64,000 bases of DNA. Origin: Actinomycetota bacterium. Lineage in GTDB: Bacteria > Actinomycetota > Acidimicrobiia > Acidimicrobiales > RAAP-2. Position 1 is the stretch's first letter. Every line of letters begins with the position of its first letter. The position numbers and the translations under genes were made by a program. This document shows positions 51,434-60,166 of the stretch, piece after piece. A model generated the notes under the pieces. The model was not told the DNA's origin, did no database searches, and worked only from the letters and a program-made list of their open reading frames with translations. The stretch is from assembly GCA_029850535.1 (NCBI GenBank), contig JARCRU010000029.1:28340-92339 (forward strand), given 5' to 3'.

Positions 51434-52189
51434 TTAGAAACCCGGGAAGGCGCGGCGCAGGTGTTCGAGGTGCACTTCGGATCCGTCGTCGAGTCCGCCC
51501 TCGGCGTCCAGACGGCCGTAGATGAGACGCACGAAGGCCTCGGCCGGCAACTCCACGTCGACGGGTCCTTCGTGGGTCGCATCGACCAGGGCGACGGAGG
51601 ACTCTTCGAAGACGACGTTGAAGTCACGCACGGGCTCGTGCGTGCGCACCGAGATGGTCGCGACGGTTCCCGTCGGTTTGCCGGAGCGACCCGCAACGAA
51701 GTGGATCTGGTCGAGGAGCAAGCTCGCCGCCGGCACCGCGAGCACGGCGTCGGGAGCGATGGACACCTCGACGTCCCACGTGTGCAAGACGTGTTCGCCC
51801 AGTCGCATGCCGACGAAGCGTTCGAAGTCGAGTTCCATCGGGCCGAAACTGACCTGCAAGGCCGCCCGCTGGTCGGGGCTGGTGTGGTCGAGGGCCTCGA
51901 TGAACGCCTGATCCGCGACGAGGGCGTCGTCGATCTGCTCGAGGGGTGACTTCGCGTTCCACGCGTCCCACACCGACTGGTTGAAGTCCACGTCCGCGCT
52001 GGTGCCCTCCAGCGCGTTGCGCAACATCTGACCCAGAATCACCGCTCCCGATCCTAAGTGTGACATCGTGTCCGCGATGGTCCATTCGGCCGGGTAGGCC
52101 GGCGCCACGTGCTGATCACTTTCGAGTTGGGCGACGACGTCGCGTAGGTGGGCGGCGGAGGCGCGCAGTGCGGCAAGGCGTTCGGACAT
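51434..52189 (-). CDS. Maleylpyruvate isomerase / mycothiol-dependent DinB-type family protein
   Basis: ASAAHLRDVVAQLESDQHVAPAYPAEWTIADTMSHLGSGAVILGQMLRNALEG...VGMRLGEHVLHTWDVEVSI. Confidence 0.8.
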   Translation of the reverse strand: MSERLAALRASAAHLRDVVAQLESDQHVAPAYPAEWTIADTMSHLGSGAVILGQMLRNALEGTSADVDFNQSVWDAWNAKSPLEQIDDALVADQAFIEALDHTSPDQRAALQVSFGPMELDFERFVGMRLGEHVLHTWDVEVSIAPDAVLAVPAASLLLDQIHFVAGRSGKPTGTVATISVRTHEPVRDFNVVFEESSVALVDATHEGPVDVELPAEAFVRLIYGRLDAEGGLDDGSEVHLEHLRRAFPGF

Positions 52190-52192
52190 GGA

Positions 52193-52606
52193 TCAGCTTT
52201 CGTTCGATGGTGCGGATGGGGTGGGGAAGTTCTCGGTCGCCCAGCTGCTGAGGGCGTGCATGGCCGGGATCAGCGCCCGACCGGTGTCGGAGAGATCGTA
52301 CGAGACTGACACCGGGGGACCGGGTTCCACGCTACGCACGATGAGGCCGGCGCACTGGAGTTCACTGAGTCGTTCGGACAGGACCGAGTCGCTGATGCCG
52401 CTCACGTTGCGCTTGAGTTCGGCGAAGCCCGACGCACCATTGGTCAAGGTACCCAGGAGTACGCCGTTCCAGCGTTTGCCGAGGAACTTGAAGGCCTGAG
52501 CCAGTGCGCTGTCGCAGGTCTTGGAAGATTCCTCGCAACTTCCCCCGAGCGCGGGCGCCAGCGTCGCGACCTTGTCGCGAGCCTGCGTCGAACGTTCCGT
52601 TGTCAC
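52193..52606 (-). CDS. HxlR family transcriptional regulator
   Basis: CDSALAQAFKFLGKRWNGVLLGTLTNGASGFAELKRNVSGISDSVLSERLSELQCAGLIVRSVEPGPPVSVSYDLSDTGRALIPAMHALSSWATE; probable GTG start 52606. Confidence 0.88.
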   Translation of the reverse strand: MTTERSTQARDKVATLAPALGGSCEESSKTCDSALAQAFKFLGKRWNGVLLGTLTNGASGFAELKRNVSGISDSVLSERLSELQCAGLIVRSVEPGPPVSVSYDLSDTGRALIPAMHALSSWATENFPTPSAPSNES

Positions 52607-52706
52607 GGAGTAAATAGTACCAGGGGCTTGTTTGATGTGAGGTACTTTGTTTTTAAGAGTTACATGTGTTATAATAGTCAAAGACCAAGTCCATTAAGGA
52701 GTCTCC

Positions 52707-53357
52707 ATGTCCCTCTTTCGTCTCGACGCCAGCATCCGCACCGATGGCTCGACCAGCCGCGCCATCGCCGACATCGTCGAGGAGACGTGGCGCGAGGGTC
52801 ATCGTGACGACCAGGTCATCCGTCGTCACATCGGCCTCGAGCCCATTCCCGCGACGGCCTGGGCGAACGCGGTCTTCGCTAATCGTGGTGACCTGGCTTC
52901 GCTCAGCCGCGAGCAGCGCGAAGCGCTCGACCTGGCCACGACGCTGACTGACGAGCTCCTCGAGTCCGAGGCTTTCCTCTTCGCGGTGCCGCTCTACAAT
53001 TTCGGCGTTTCCCAACACTTCAAGGCCTGGGTCGACCTCGTCATCACCGATCCGCGGCTCGCCAATAACGCGGGTCAACCCCTCAAGGGTCGTCCGGCCG
53101 TGCTCGTGGTGGTACGCGGCGGTGCCTACGGACCCGGTACACCTCGTGAGGGCTGGGACCACGCGGCGAGTTGGATGCGTCGCATCTTCGAAGATGTGTG
53201 GGGTCTGGATTTGCGCGTGGTGGAGTCGGAATTCACGCTCGTCGGGGTCAATCCGGCTCTCGACCAGTTCAAGGAGATCGCCGCCGAGATGCGCGCGGAA
53301 TCCGAGCGACTCGCCGGTGAACACGGCCGTCACCTCGCCGGCGCTCTCACGCACTGA
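52707..53357 (+). CDS. azoR: FMN-dependent NADH:quinone oxidoreductase / azoreductase
   Basis: LFRLDASIRTDGSTSRAIADIVEETWREGH...EAFLFAVPLYNFGVSQHFKAWVDLVI...GRPAVLVVVRGGAYGPGTP; divergent from HxlR gene. Confidence 0.87.
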   Translation: MSLFRLDASIRTDGSTSRAIADIVEETWREGHRDDQVIRRHIGLEPIPATAWANAVFANRGDLASLSREQREALDLATTLTDELLESEAFLFAVPLYNFGVSQHFKAWVDLVITDPRLANNAGQPLKGRPAVLVVVRGGAYGPGTPREGWDHAASWMRRIFEDVWGLDLRVVESEFTLVGVNPALDQFKEIAAEMRAESERLAGEHGRHLAGALTH

Positions 53358-53387
53358 TCACGCCCCCGAACGATTGAGGAGAGTTCA

Positions 53388-53738
53388 ATGAAGAGTGCCC
53401 TAATCATCGTCGCCTCGATATTGGCTCTCGCGGTGCTCGCGTCCGCGGGGGGCAAGTTGCGCAAGGTGCCCCGCGTGGTCGAGTCGATGACGCACGTGGG
53501 CGTTGGCGAGCATCAGATGGTGCTCCTGGCGGTGCTCGAGGTCGCGGGGGGCGCGGGCCTCCTGGTGGGATTCGCGGTGACGCTACTCGGTCGCCTCGCG
53601 TCGGCGGGTCTCGTGCTGTACTTCCTCGGTGCGGTGAGCGCGCACGTGCGCGTCAGGGACGAGGCCAAAGCTCTCGCGCCGGCGGCCACGCTGTTGACCC
53701 TCGCGGTGGCGACTCTGGTCTTGGAGGTGCTGCGCTGA
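53388..53738 (+). CDS. DoxX family membrane protein
   Basis: SAGGKLRKVPRVVESMTHVGVGEHQMVLLAVLEVAGGAGLLVGFAVTLLGRLASAGLVLYFLGAVSAHVRVRD. Confidence 0.82.
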   Translation: MKSALIIVASILALAVLASAGGKLRKVPRVVESMTHVGVGEHQMVLLAVLEVAGGAGLLVGFAVTLLGRLASAGLVLYFLGAVSAHVRVRDEAKALAPAATLLTLAVATLVLEVLR

Positions 53739-53863
53739 TGGGTCGCGAAACGCAGAGTTCTTCGAACACGCGCCTGGCCGCGTCGCTGGTGGACACCAGC
53801 AAGTCGACGATCAAGATGCTCGTCGAACTCTGGTACGCGCTCTGGCACGATTCTCACCACTAG
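53738..53863 (+). CDS. Candidate 41-aa microprotein coupled to DoxX gene
   Basis: ATG overlaps the DoxX stop (TGATG); MGRETQSSSNTRLAASLVDTSKSTIKMLVELWYALWHDSHH; followed by a strong hairpin. Confidence 0.4.
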   Translation: MGRETQSSSNTRLAASLVDTSKSTIKMLVELWYALWHDSHH

Positions 53864-53877
53864 TCGCGACGGCGTAC

Positions 53878-53926
53878 AGCCAGCGTCAGCCCCCCTTCCT
53901 TGGGAGCAAAGGGGCTGAAGCTGGCT
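53878..53926. terminator. Hairpin between convergent genes
   Basis: AGCCAGC-GT-CAGCCCC ... GGGGCTG-AA-GCTGGCT. Confidence 0.6.
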
Positions 53927-53958
53927 CTGCGCTGTTACGACCGCGCCGGTAGTGACCG

Positions 53959-55095
53959 CTACATCGTCGAGATCATCTCCCAGGGGGCGAGGGAGGATCG
54001 GCCGCCTTCCCAGGCTCCGAGCACGTGGTGGGTGAAGTGCTCCTCTAGCAGCAACATCGCCGCGGCCCCGAAGAGGATTTGGGCACCCATCTCGGGTTCG
54101 GTCCCCAACAACCCCGACACCATCCGACTGCGCGCACCGGAGATGTCGTGGGGGTCGTTCTCGGAGTGCCCGCCGTAGAAGCGTCGTGCGGTGGCGTCGA
54201 CGCCGAAGCGTTCGAGGGCGAGGTCGTAGTGCCGCATGGGCTCGAGCGCGGCCACTTCGTGGATCGCCACGTGACCAATGAGGGCGCCGAGCCACTTGCG
54301 ATGCAGGGCGAACATCGAGACCAGATTGACGCCCGCCAGGGTCACCCCTGGCAGCATCTCGATGTAGGAACCGTAACTCGGGTCCAGGCCCAGGGCCTCC
54401 ATGGTGGTGGCGAACATGCTCGCTCGCGTCCCCCCCGCGATCCGTGCGGCGTCGTCGAATTGAACCTCGATCAGCGCCGCCTTCGCGACGCCCGAGAGGC
54501 GCGAGATGGCGAAGGCCCGGGGATCGCCCTCTCGCAGTTGAGAGGCCGACTGGTGCACGCAGAGTTCTCGCATCTGGTCCAGGGTGCCGTGGCTGAGGAA
54601 ATGGTTCGCCATCGCTGAGGGACTGGCGGCGACCAGGAGGTGATCGAGTGCCGTGGTCACGTCAAAGGGGTTACGCAGGTGGTGCAGCGAGACTTCCTGA
54701 GTCAGTCGCGCGGCGAACGCCTCTTCGAGTCGCGCTCGAAAGTTCAGTAGGTCCGTGTCCCACTCCCAGTCGTTGGCCGTGAGTTCGCGATAGTGCACTT
54801 CGTAACACAAGTAGAGCGCGAGGTGCAGGTCGTCGTCGGTGAGGGCGTCGTTGACCTCAATCGCGGGCATCGCGCCCAAGGTTCCCGGCGCTCGCGCGAG
54901 CGCGTCGATGACCGCGGCGCTCAGTGGCCCGCGGGGCCACGGGATGAGGGGCCAATTCCCCGGGACGTCGGTGAACTCCGTCACCGGGTTCATCGTATTC
55001 AGCGGGAGCGGCGTGGGGAGAAAGGCGGGACTCGGGCGCGCGTCAGTGACGACGAAGCCCGACGCGGTCTTGTTGAAGAGGTCAAATCTGCTCAT
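53959..55095 (-). CDS. Iron-containing redox enzyme family protein (heme-oxygenase-like diiron oxidase/oxygenase superfamily)
   Basis: LALYLCYEVHYRELTANDWEWDTDLLNFRARLEEAF...GVTLAGVNLVSMFALHRKWLGALIGHVAIHEVAALEPMRHYDLALERFGVDATARRFYGGHSENDPHD, with conserved His/Glu positions. Confidence 0.8.
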   Translation of the reverse strand: MSRFDLFNKTASGFVVTDARPSPAFLPTPLPLNTMNPVTEFTDVPGNWPLIPWPRGPLSAAVIDALARAPGTLGAMPAIEVNDALTDDDLHLALYLCYEVHYRELTANDWEWDTDLLNFRARLEEAFAARLTQEVSLHHLRNPFDVTTALDHLLVAASPSAMANHFLSHGTLDQMRELCVHQSASQLREGDPRAFAISRLSGVAKAALIEVQFDDAARIAGGTRASMFATTMEALGLDPSYGSYIEMLPGVTLAGVNLVSMFALHRKWLGALIGHVAIHEVAALEPMRHYDLALERFGVDATARRFYGGHSENDPHDISGARSRMVSGLLGTEPEMGAQILFGAAAMLLLEEHFTHHVLGAWEGGRSSLAPWEMISTM

Positions 55096-55391
55096 GGCAT
55101 CCTTGTCGTTGCTAGAGGTGGTCGAGAACGGGTCGGCGTGGCGTCGGGGGGATCGAGCGCCACGTCAGCCGCGGTCATCCAGACCCGAGCGCGAGCGCGA
55201 GCGCGCTCGTGGCGCCAGTGGTGCATGGTGGTGAGTCGATGCATGGTCGCGACAATGTCGGCAATGTCCTGCACGCTCATCGGTGCGATCAGCGTGGGTG
55301 GTGTGCCACTGGCACCGGAGAGGTTGCCCCGAGTGCTCACGATGGTGTCGGAGGCGGCAGATTCAGTCCCTGGGACTGCGTGGGGGCTCAT
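55092..55391 (-). CDS. Hypothetical 99-aa protein translationally coupled to redox enzyme
   Basis: Stop overlaps the start of the downstream redox enzyme CDS (ATGA); no recognised domain. Confidence 0.45.
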   Translation of the reverse strand: MSPHAVPGTESAASDTIVSTRGNLSGASGTPPTLIAPMSVQDIADIVATMHRLTTMHHWRHERARARARVWMTAADVALDPPDATPTRSRPPLATTRMP

Positions 55392-55442
55392 CGGCCGGCC
55401 CCGACCTCGCGGCGCGCGTCACCCGAGCCCGCACGAACAGGG

Positions 55443-55616
55443 TCACTTGCCAAAGGCGTCCTTCACCTTCTCGCCCGCTTGCTTGAGGTTGCCCTTCAAC
55501 TCGTCGATCGTGCCATCGAGTTCGAGCCCGGGTTTGCCGAGTTTCTTGCCGGCCGCCTGTTCGGCTTTGCCCTTGGTGATCTGCGCCACGTTCTTGACTT
55601 TGTCTCGCTTGCTCAT
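55443..55616 (-). CDS. CsbD-like stress protein
   Basis: MSKRDKVKNVAQITKGKAEQAAGKKLGKPGLELDGTIDELKGNLKQAGEKVKDAFGK. Confidence 0.88.
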   Translation of the reverse strand: MSKRDKVKNVAQITKGKAEQAAGKKLGKPGLELDGTIDELKGNLKQAGEKVKDAFGK

Positions 55617-55750
55617 GATGGCCCTCCTTGTCCTTGCGCGACGGGCGTCGCACAATTCACCGCGAAATCTGTAGCTCGCTCGGCAGGGGGAGTTGACGAG
55701 GGAGCCACAGAAAAATTTCCCACTGCAGGGTTAGGCGTGAGGGCCACGAT

Positions 55751-55819
55751 CTACCTCAGTCCGAAGAGGATGATGAGAAGAAGGACGATGATGATGGCCG
55801 CGCCGAGGCTGATTCGCAT
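55751..55819 (-). CDS. Candidate 22-aa membrane microprotein
   Basis: MRISLGAAIIIVLLLIILFGLR*, single hydrophobic helix, in a cluster of stress-type small proteins. Confidence 0.4.
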   Translation of the reverse strand: MRISLGAAIIIVLLLIILFGLR

Positions 55820-55960
55820 GTTCACTTCTGCCCCCTTCGATCCTCGTGAGCGATGGTGATACTGAGGTGGCTGTTGCGACCACGCTGGTGCGTGAACGAA
55901 CTGAAGGGGCGAGTGCAGTGCGTGGGTCCACTAGCGGTGCCGACGAGGGTCTTCATTGGC

Positions 55961-56203
55961 CTAGGCCGCCTTGTTGTGGTGGTCGACCATCTGGCGCTCA
56001 ATGGCGTGGGCGGACGTCTCTTTCGGTTGACGCGATACGAGGAAGGTGATCGTTGCGGTGACGAAGACGACACCCGCGAGAACGATGAGTATGACGGCGG
56101 CGCGGTCCAGTGCGAAACCCGTCGTGGAGTGATTCATGATCCAGTACGTGGCTAGGCCGCCCACGATGAACGAGGAACTGAACGCCATCGCAATCTTTCC
56201 CAT
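55961..56203 (-). CDS. Small two-TM membrane protein
   Basis: 80-aa ORF MGKIAMAFSSSFIVGGLATYWIMNHSTTGFALDRAAVILIVLAGVVFVTATITFLVSRQPKETSAHAIERQMVDHHNKAA. Confidence 0.65.
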   Translation of the reverse strand: MGKIAMAFSSSFIVGGLATYWIMNHSTTGFALDRAAVILIVLAGVVFVTATITFLVSRQPKETSAHAIERQMVDHHNKAA

Positions 56204-56387
56204 TTCGCACCACCTTCCATTCGACTGGCGTGAAGCCAGGTCTGAAGGAGGCGAAGTCTGGACGTCCTGAACAGCACGCTAGCGCAGTAGCGATTACTCC
56301 GAGCGGAGAATTTGCTGTGAACCTTCTGGCGAAACCCCCGATCCGGCCAGGGGCGAGGTCACCGGTCATAATGGACATCGTGACCAT

Positions 56388-57419
56388 GTGGAGCCGGGAA
56401 GCGGCGATCAGTTGAGTGCGTCGAGCGTGCTCGAGAGCTTGGGCCTGGGCGCCGACGAGGATTTCTCGCACGACGAGGCGGCCTGCTTGGGTCGGGTCGT
56501 CATCATGCACGGTGCGAGTGCCAACGTGATCTGGCAAGAATGCGACGGGAGCGAAGGATCGGGCCTGTGCTCCTTGGCCAAGGGGCTCGCCAAGACTCCC
56601 GTGGCGGGCGACTGGGTCGTCGTCCTCGAGCGGCGCATCGTCGACGTGATGGTGCGACGCAGCGAATTACGCCGCCCGCACCCCTACGGCCGCGACCCTC
56701 AAGTGATGGCGGCCAACGTCGACGTGGTGATGATCGTGATTGCGGTCAACCTCGATCTCAATCAGCGTCTGCTCGAGCGGTTAACGATGATGGCGCTCGA
56801 TTCAGGGGCGACGCCCGTGGTGGTCGTGACCAAGGTGGACGGCACCGAGGACGCTGACGCGTTCTGCACGCAGGTGAAGGAGCACATCCCCGACGTGAGG
56901 GTGGTGCTCACGAGTTCACTCACCAAAGAAGGAATCGATGAGGTGCGCGGCCTGTTGCCCGCGGGCGTCACCGCGGTGATGCTCGGTTCGTCCGGTGCGG
57001 GCAAGACGTCCCTGCTGAACGCCCTCGAGGGCATCGACGAACTGACGAGATCGGTGAGTCGCGGGGGCGAAGGTCGTCACGCGACGTCGACTCGCAAACT
57101 CTATCGCCTGGCGTCGGGAGGAGTGTTGCTCGATATCCCCGGGATTCGCCTGCCCGAGATCGTGGCGGATCAGCACAGTCTCGAGCAGGTATTCGACGAC
57201 GTCGACGAGTTGGCACTGCGGTGTCGTTTTCGTAATTGTCATCACGAGAGCGATGACGGGTGCGCGGTGCGCGCGGCCGTGGACTCCGGTGCGCTCGCCG
57301 CGAGTCGATTCGAATTATGGCGCGGCGTGCATGAGGGCGCCACGACCGACCTCGCCGACGCGCCGCGCGATCGCCGACGTGCTCGCGAGGCCCTGCGTGG
57401 CTCGGATGAAAAGGCCTGA
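56388..57419 (+). CDS. rsgA: Ribosome small subunit-dependent GTPase
   Basis: Circularly permuted GTPase: VTKVDG, VMLGSSGAGKTSLLNAL, GGEGRHATSTRKLYRLASGGVLLDIPGIRLPE, C-terminal CRFRNCHHESDDGCAV zinc motif. Confidence 0.92.
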   Translation: MEPGSGDQLSASSVLESLGLGADEDFSHDEAACLGRVVIMHGASANVIWQECDGSEGSGLCSLAKGLAKTPVAGDWVVVLERRIVDVMVRRSELRRPHPYGRDPQVMAANVDVVMIVIAVNLDLNQRLLERLTMMALDSGATPVVVVTKVDGTEDADAFCTQVKEHIPDVRVVLTSSLTKEGIDEVRGLLPAGVTAVMLGSSGAGKTSLLNALEGIDELTRSVSRGGEGRHATSTRKLYRLASGGVLLDIPGIRLPEIVADQHSLEQVFDDVDELALRCRFRNCHHESDDGCAVRAAVDSGALAASRFELWRGVHEGATTDLADAPRDRRRAREALRGSDEKA

Positions 57420-57486
57420 CGATCTCCGCCGTCTACGTCGTGGGCCCCGGTCTCGCTGAGTCATCCGCGCGGTCGACGAGCGTGAA

Positions 57487-58326
57487 TTAACTGAAGGCGA
57501 ACTCGGGACGCAGCCCCGACTTGATCTCCTCGCGCACGAGGAACTGCGCGAGGGGCAGGTCCTCGGCGTGCGTCACGCCGATGCAGCGAGAACTCGTTTC
57601 GATCACCGAGAAGACGAGACCGTCGCGTTGCATGACGCCCGCCACGAAGGTGGGTAGCAGCACTTCGGGACTGGCCGCGAAGTCGTGCTCCTCGACTTCG
57701 CGGTGCAGGAGGGGCCAGACGTTGGGTTGAAAGCCCCAGAGGTTCATCGACACCAGCGTCTCAGGCGATAAGAAACGTGGATGCAGCCCATCGTCGGCTT
57801 CGAGGCCGTCGGGGGTGAAGTGCACGTTGCGCCGCTCGACCACGTGAGTGAGGCGACCATCGACAACTTGGCAGGTGCCGCGCGACACCGGCAAGTCACC
57901 CACCAGGGAGTTCTCCAACTGAAACGCCACGAGGCAACAGTCGGGATTGGAAGTCAGGTGCGTGCCCAACTTCATGAGTGCGTCGAGGCCGTAGAGGTCG
58001 TCCGCGTTCGAGATGCCGAAGGGAACCGAGTGATTCACGAATTCCTCGGCGGCCAACACGGCGTCGACGGTTCCGCGCAGTTTCTCTTGGAAGGCAAAGG
58101 ACACCTTGTGGTCCTTGGGCCAGTGCGCGGCGACGTGCTCTTGGATGGTCGGCCCAGTATCGCGGTTGACGACAATGACGATGTCGTCAAATCCCGCGGT
58201 GACCGCGTCCGACGCGATCAAATCGATGACCCCCTCGCCGTGTCGTCCAATCGGGGCAAGTTGCTTGAGTCCGCCGTAGCGACGAGCTCGCCCCGCAGCC
58301 AAGATGACGAGAGTAGGTCCGCTCAT
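57487..58326 (-). CDS. NTP transferase (sugar nucleotidyltransferase-like) family protein
   Basis: LVILAAGRARRYGGLKQLAPIGRHGEGVIDLIASDAVTAGFDDIVIVVN, GxGxRxGG...K nucleotidyltransferase signature. Confidence 0.82.
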   Translation of the reverse strand: MSGPTLVILAAGRARRYGGLKQLAPIGRHGEGVIDLIASDAVTAGFDDIVIVVNRDTGPTIQEHVAAHWPKDHKVSFAFQEKLRGTVDAVLAAEEFVNHSVPFGISNADDLYGLDALMKLGTHLTSNPDCCLVAFQLENSLVGDLPVSRGTCQVVDGRLTHVVERRNVHFTPDGLEADDGLHPRFLSPETLVSMNLWGFQPNVWPLLHREVEEHDFAASPEVLLPTFVAGVMQRDGLVFSVIETSSRCIGVTHAEDLPLAQFLVREEIKSGLRPEFAFS

Positions 58327-58514
58327 GGATTCAAGGTAACCAACCTGATGAAGTCCGTCAAGTCGAACGTCGAAGTCTCAGGCTATTGGAAGACATCGCC
58401 GCCAATTCGTCTCGTAATGTTTCATGAGACCTTGTGATTATTCCAATACTTGGGTTCGTCAGTGGTCGATGGAACAGTGAAGGCGTGTCCTCTCAATTAG
58501 GCTCGAACGTTGAC

Positions 58515-58587
58515 GGGGCCGTAGCTCAGTGGTTAGAGCAGGGGACTCATAATCCCTGGGTCGTGGGTTCGATCCCCACCGGCCCTA
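58515..58587 (+). tRNA. tRNA-Met (CAT; elongator Met or lysidine-modified Ile2 not distinguishable)
   Basis: GGGGCCG TA GCTCAGTGGTTAGAGC A GGGGACTCATAATCCCT GGGTC GTGGGTTCGATCCCCAC CGGCCCT A; no encoded CCA. Confidence 0.93.
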
Positions 58588-58588
58588 C
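58546..58588 (+). repeat. Attachment-site core (attL-like) in the tRNA 3' half
   Basis: 43-nt block CTCATAATCCCTGGGTCGTGGGTTCGATCCCCACCGGCCCTAC repeated identically at 63772-63814 and imperfectly at 61899-61941. Confidence 0.9.
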
Positions 58589-58939
58589 TGACAAATCGCA
58601 ACCGGCGTCGTTCATCCGAGCAGGTTGAGTAAACGTCAGTGGGCGTTTGAGGAATAAATGGGGAGCTCAGGTCTCGTACGCACTCGTCTCGCCAGTGAAT
58701 GGTCACAGAGTTGTCGCGTCGGACCGTGGGCGTCACCAGTCCCCCGGCACTTGATTCTTGTGTGACCAATGAAAGTCCGCGTGCTGAGGTCATCAAACCG
58801 TTGAAACAACCAACGATGATCAGGACTGAAGTCGCCAAGGTACCAGTCGCTTGAAACTGCCAAAGACATATGGGAACGAGAGGGCAGATTCAATGGAGCG
58901 CAGCTTGTTCCGTATACCGGCTACCGATATACTCGCCTC

Positions 58940-59038
58940 ATGGTGTCGAACACGACTCGTCCGAAGGTCCCCATTCAAGCAGTTGGCCCGCCTGTCGACT
59001 TGTCACTTCATCGCAATGCATTGGGTCTCCCCCGATGA
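58940..59038 (+). CDS. Candidate 32-aa leader/micro-ORF overlapping the next CDS
   Basis: MVSNTTRPKVPIQAVGPPVDLSLHRNALGLPR*, stop overlaps the ATG at 59035; TATACT at 58928 gives leaderless spacing. Confidence 0.3.
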   Translation: MVSNTTRPKVPIQAVGPPVDLSLHRNALGLPR

Positions 59039-59661
59039 GTTCGCGAGACTCCGCACGACGCGCGCATCGTCTTACGAAGTTCTACCCCGTGGCGTGGCGC
59101 GAGCGGTACGGCGAAGAGTTCGAGGCACACTTGGAGCAGGAGTTCGAAGAAACGCCATACTCGTTTGCTCGTACGTTGAATGTCGTGACGAAGGGTATCT
59201 TCACGCGATTGAACAACTTGACGTGGCGGGTGATCTTGACGCAACCGGGCGAAGGAAAGTTCAAAGCAGGAGTGCTGATTCCAATTGCGGTGACTGTAGG
59301 CGTTGCGGCAGTCTCTCTTGTGTGGCCAATCAGTGGACGCCCTCCGTGGCCAGCGGAGGTCCTCATCGGCGTCCTCTTTGTATTCGTCCTCTTTAGTCTT
59401 GTTCAGGACTCTTATCGAATACGTACCGATGGTCCAGCGAAACGATTCTCGAAGGACAGAAACGTCACCAGTGGGTTCATGCTCTTGAACTCGGGATGGC
59501 TTCTCTCGAAGAACGTGATTGGTCACAAGACTCTTGCGTTCTATGTGATTTTGTCGCTGGACCTTTTACTCTTCGCCTACAAGTTTGGTTGGATCGGTTC
59601 AAAGCGCGAGTCTGTCGGAGAACCGACGATCAACAGCCCCCACGGGAACTCGAAGATCTGA
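59035..59661 (+). CDS. Hypothetical membrane protein with YPxxWRxRYGEEF N-terminal motif (PadR-associated type)
   Basis: MSSRDSARRAHRLTKFYPVAWRERYGEEFEAHLEQEFEE...; four predicted hydrophobic segments. Confidence 0.7.
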   Translation: MSSRDSARRAHRLTKFYPVAWRERYGEEFEAHLEQEFEETPYSFARTLNVVTKGIFTRLNNLTWRVILTQPGEGKFKAGVLIPIAVTVGVAAVSLVWPISGRPPWPAEVLIGVLFVFVLFSLVQDSYRIRTDGPAKRFSKDRNVTSGFMLLNSGWLLSKNVIGHKTLAFYVILSLDLLLFAYKFGWIGSKRESVGEPTINSPHGNSKI

Positions 59662-59668
59662 GATCTTG

Positions 59669-60004
59669 ATGACTGGAGGAAAAAAGTCAGCGAGCTTCGG
59701 TCACAACGAAGGGACGGTCACACTCATCCTCTCGAGTCTTGCTGGTGGCGAGAAGCACGGCTACTCGCTCGTGAAGGACGTGGAGGAGTTCGCCGGTGTA
59801 CACATCGCTCCGGGCACTCTCTATGAGGCATTAAGCCGACTCGAGAAGCAGAAGCTCATCGAGCCCGTCGAGAGTGATGATCGCCGTCGGCCCTATCGAC
59901 TTACCGCGCTTGGCGCGACGGTTCTCGACGACCGACTGCGAGCACAGCGGCGTGTGGCAAACATCGGTTTGAAGCGACTCGGTCGCGGGTGGTCAATTGC
60001 TTGA
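59669..60004 (+). CDS. PadR family transcriptional regulator
   Basis: GTVTLILSSLAGGEKHGYSLVKDVEEFAGVHIAPGTLYEALSRLEKQKLIEPVESDDRRRPYRLTALGATVL. Confidence 0.9.
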   Translation: MTGGKKSASFGHNEGTVTLILSSLAGGEKHGYSLVKDVEEFAGVHIAPGTLYEALSRLEKQKLIEPVESDDRRRPYRLTALGATVLDDRLRAQRRVANIGLKRLGRGWSIA

Positions 60005-60093
60005 CGCGTCGAGATAGATTGACTTGTCGGTTCAACGCGCAACAGTCTCGAACGATCGGGCATACGTATCCGCGAAAATGAGCAAAGAGCACG

Positions 60094-60112
60094 GGTTTAG
60101 ATACTACGGTCA
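60094..60112 (+). repeat. 19-nt direct repeat, copy 1 (GGTTTAGATACTACGGTCA)
   Basis: Matches 60167-60185 (GGTTTGGATACTGCGGTCA) with 2 mismatches, upstream of the TA operon. Confidence 0.6.
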
Positions 60113-60166
60113 CCCCTGAAACCGCCGTTGGACATTGCTGACTTCCAACCCCGAGCCGAATCCGTA

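Noticed and set aside
58533-58838. Minus-strand ORF containing GGDRTHDPGIMSPLL, and similar ORFs at 61900-62124 and 63636-63974
   Set aside because: These are translations antisense to the tRNA gene or its 3' fragments, a well-known annotation artefact; the shared peptide simply reflects the repeated tRNA sequence.
58636-58893. 85-aa minus-strand ORF next to the tRNA gene
   Set aside because: No recognisable domain, no clear start signal, in a gap at the cassette edge; coding status cannot be supported.
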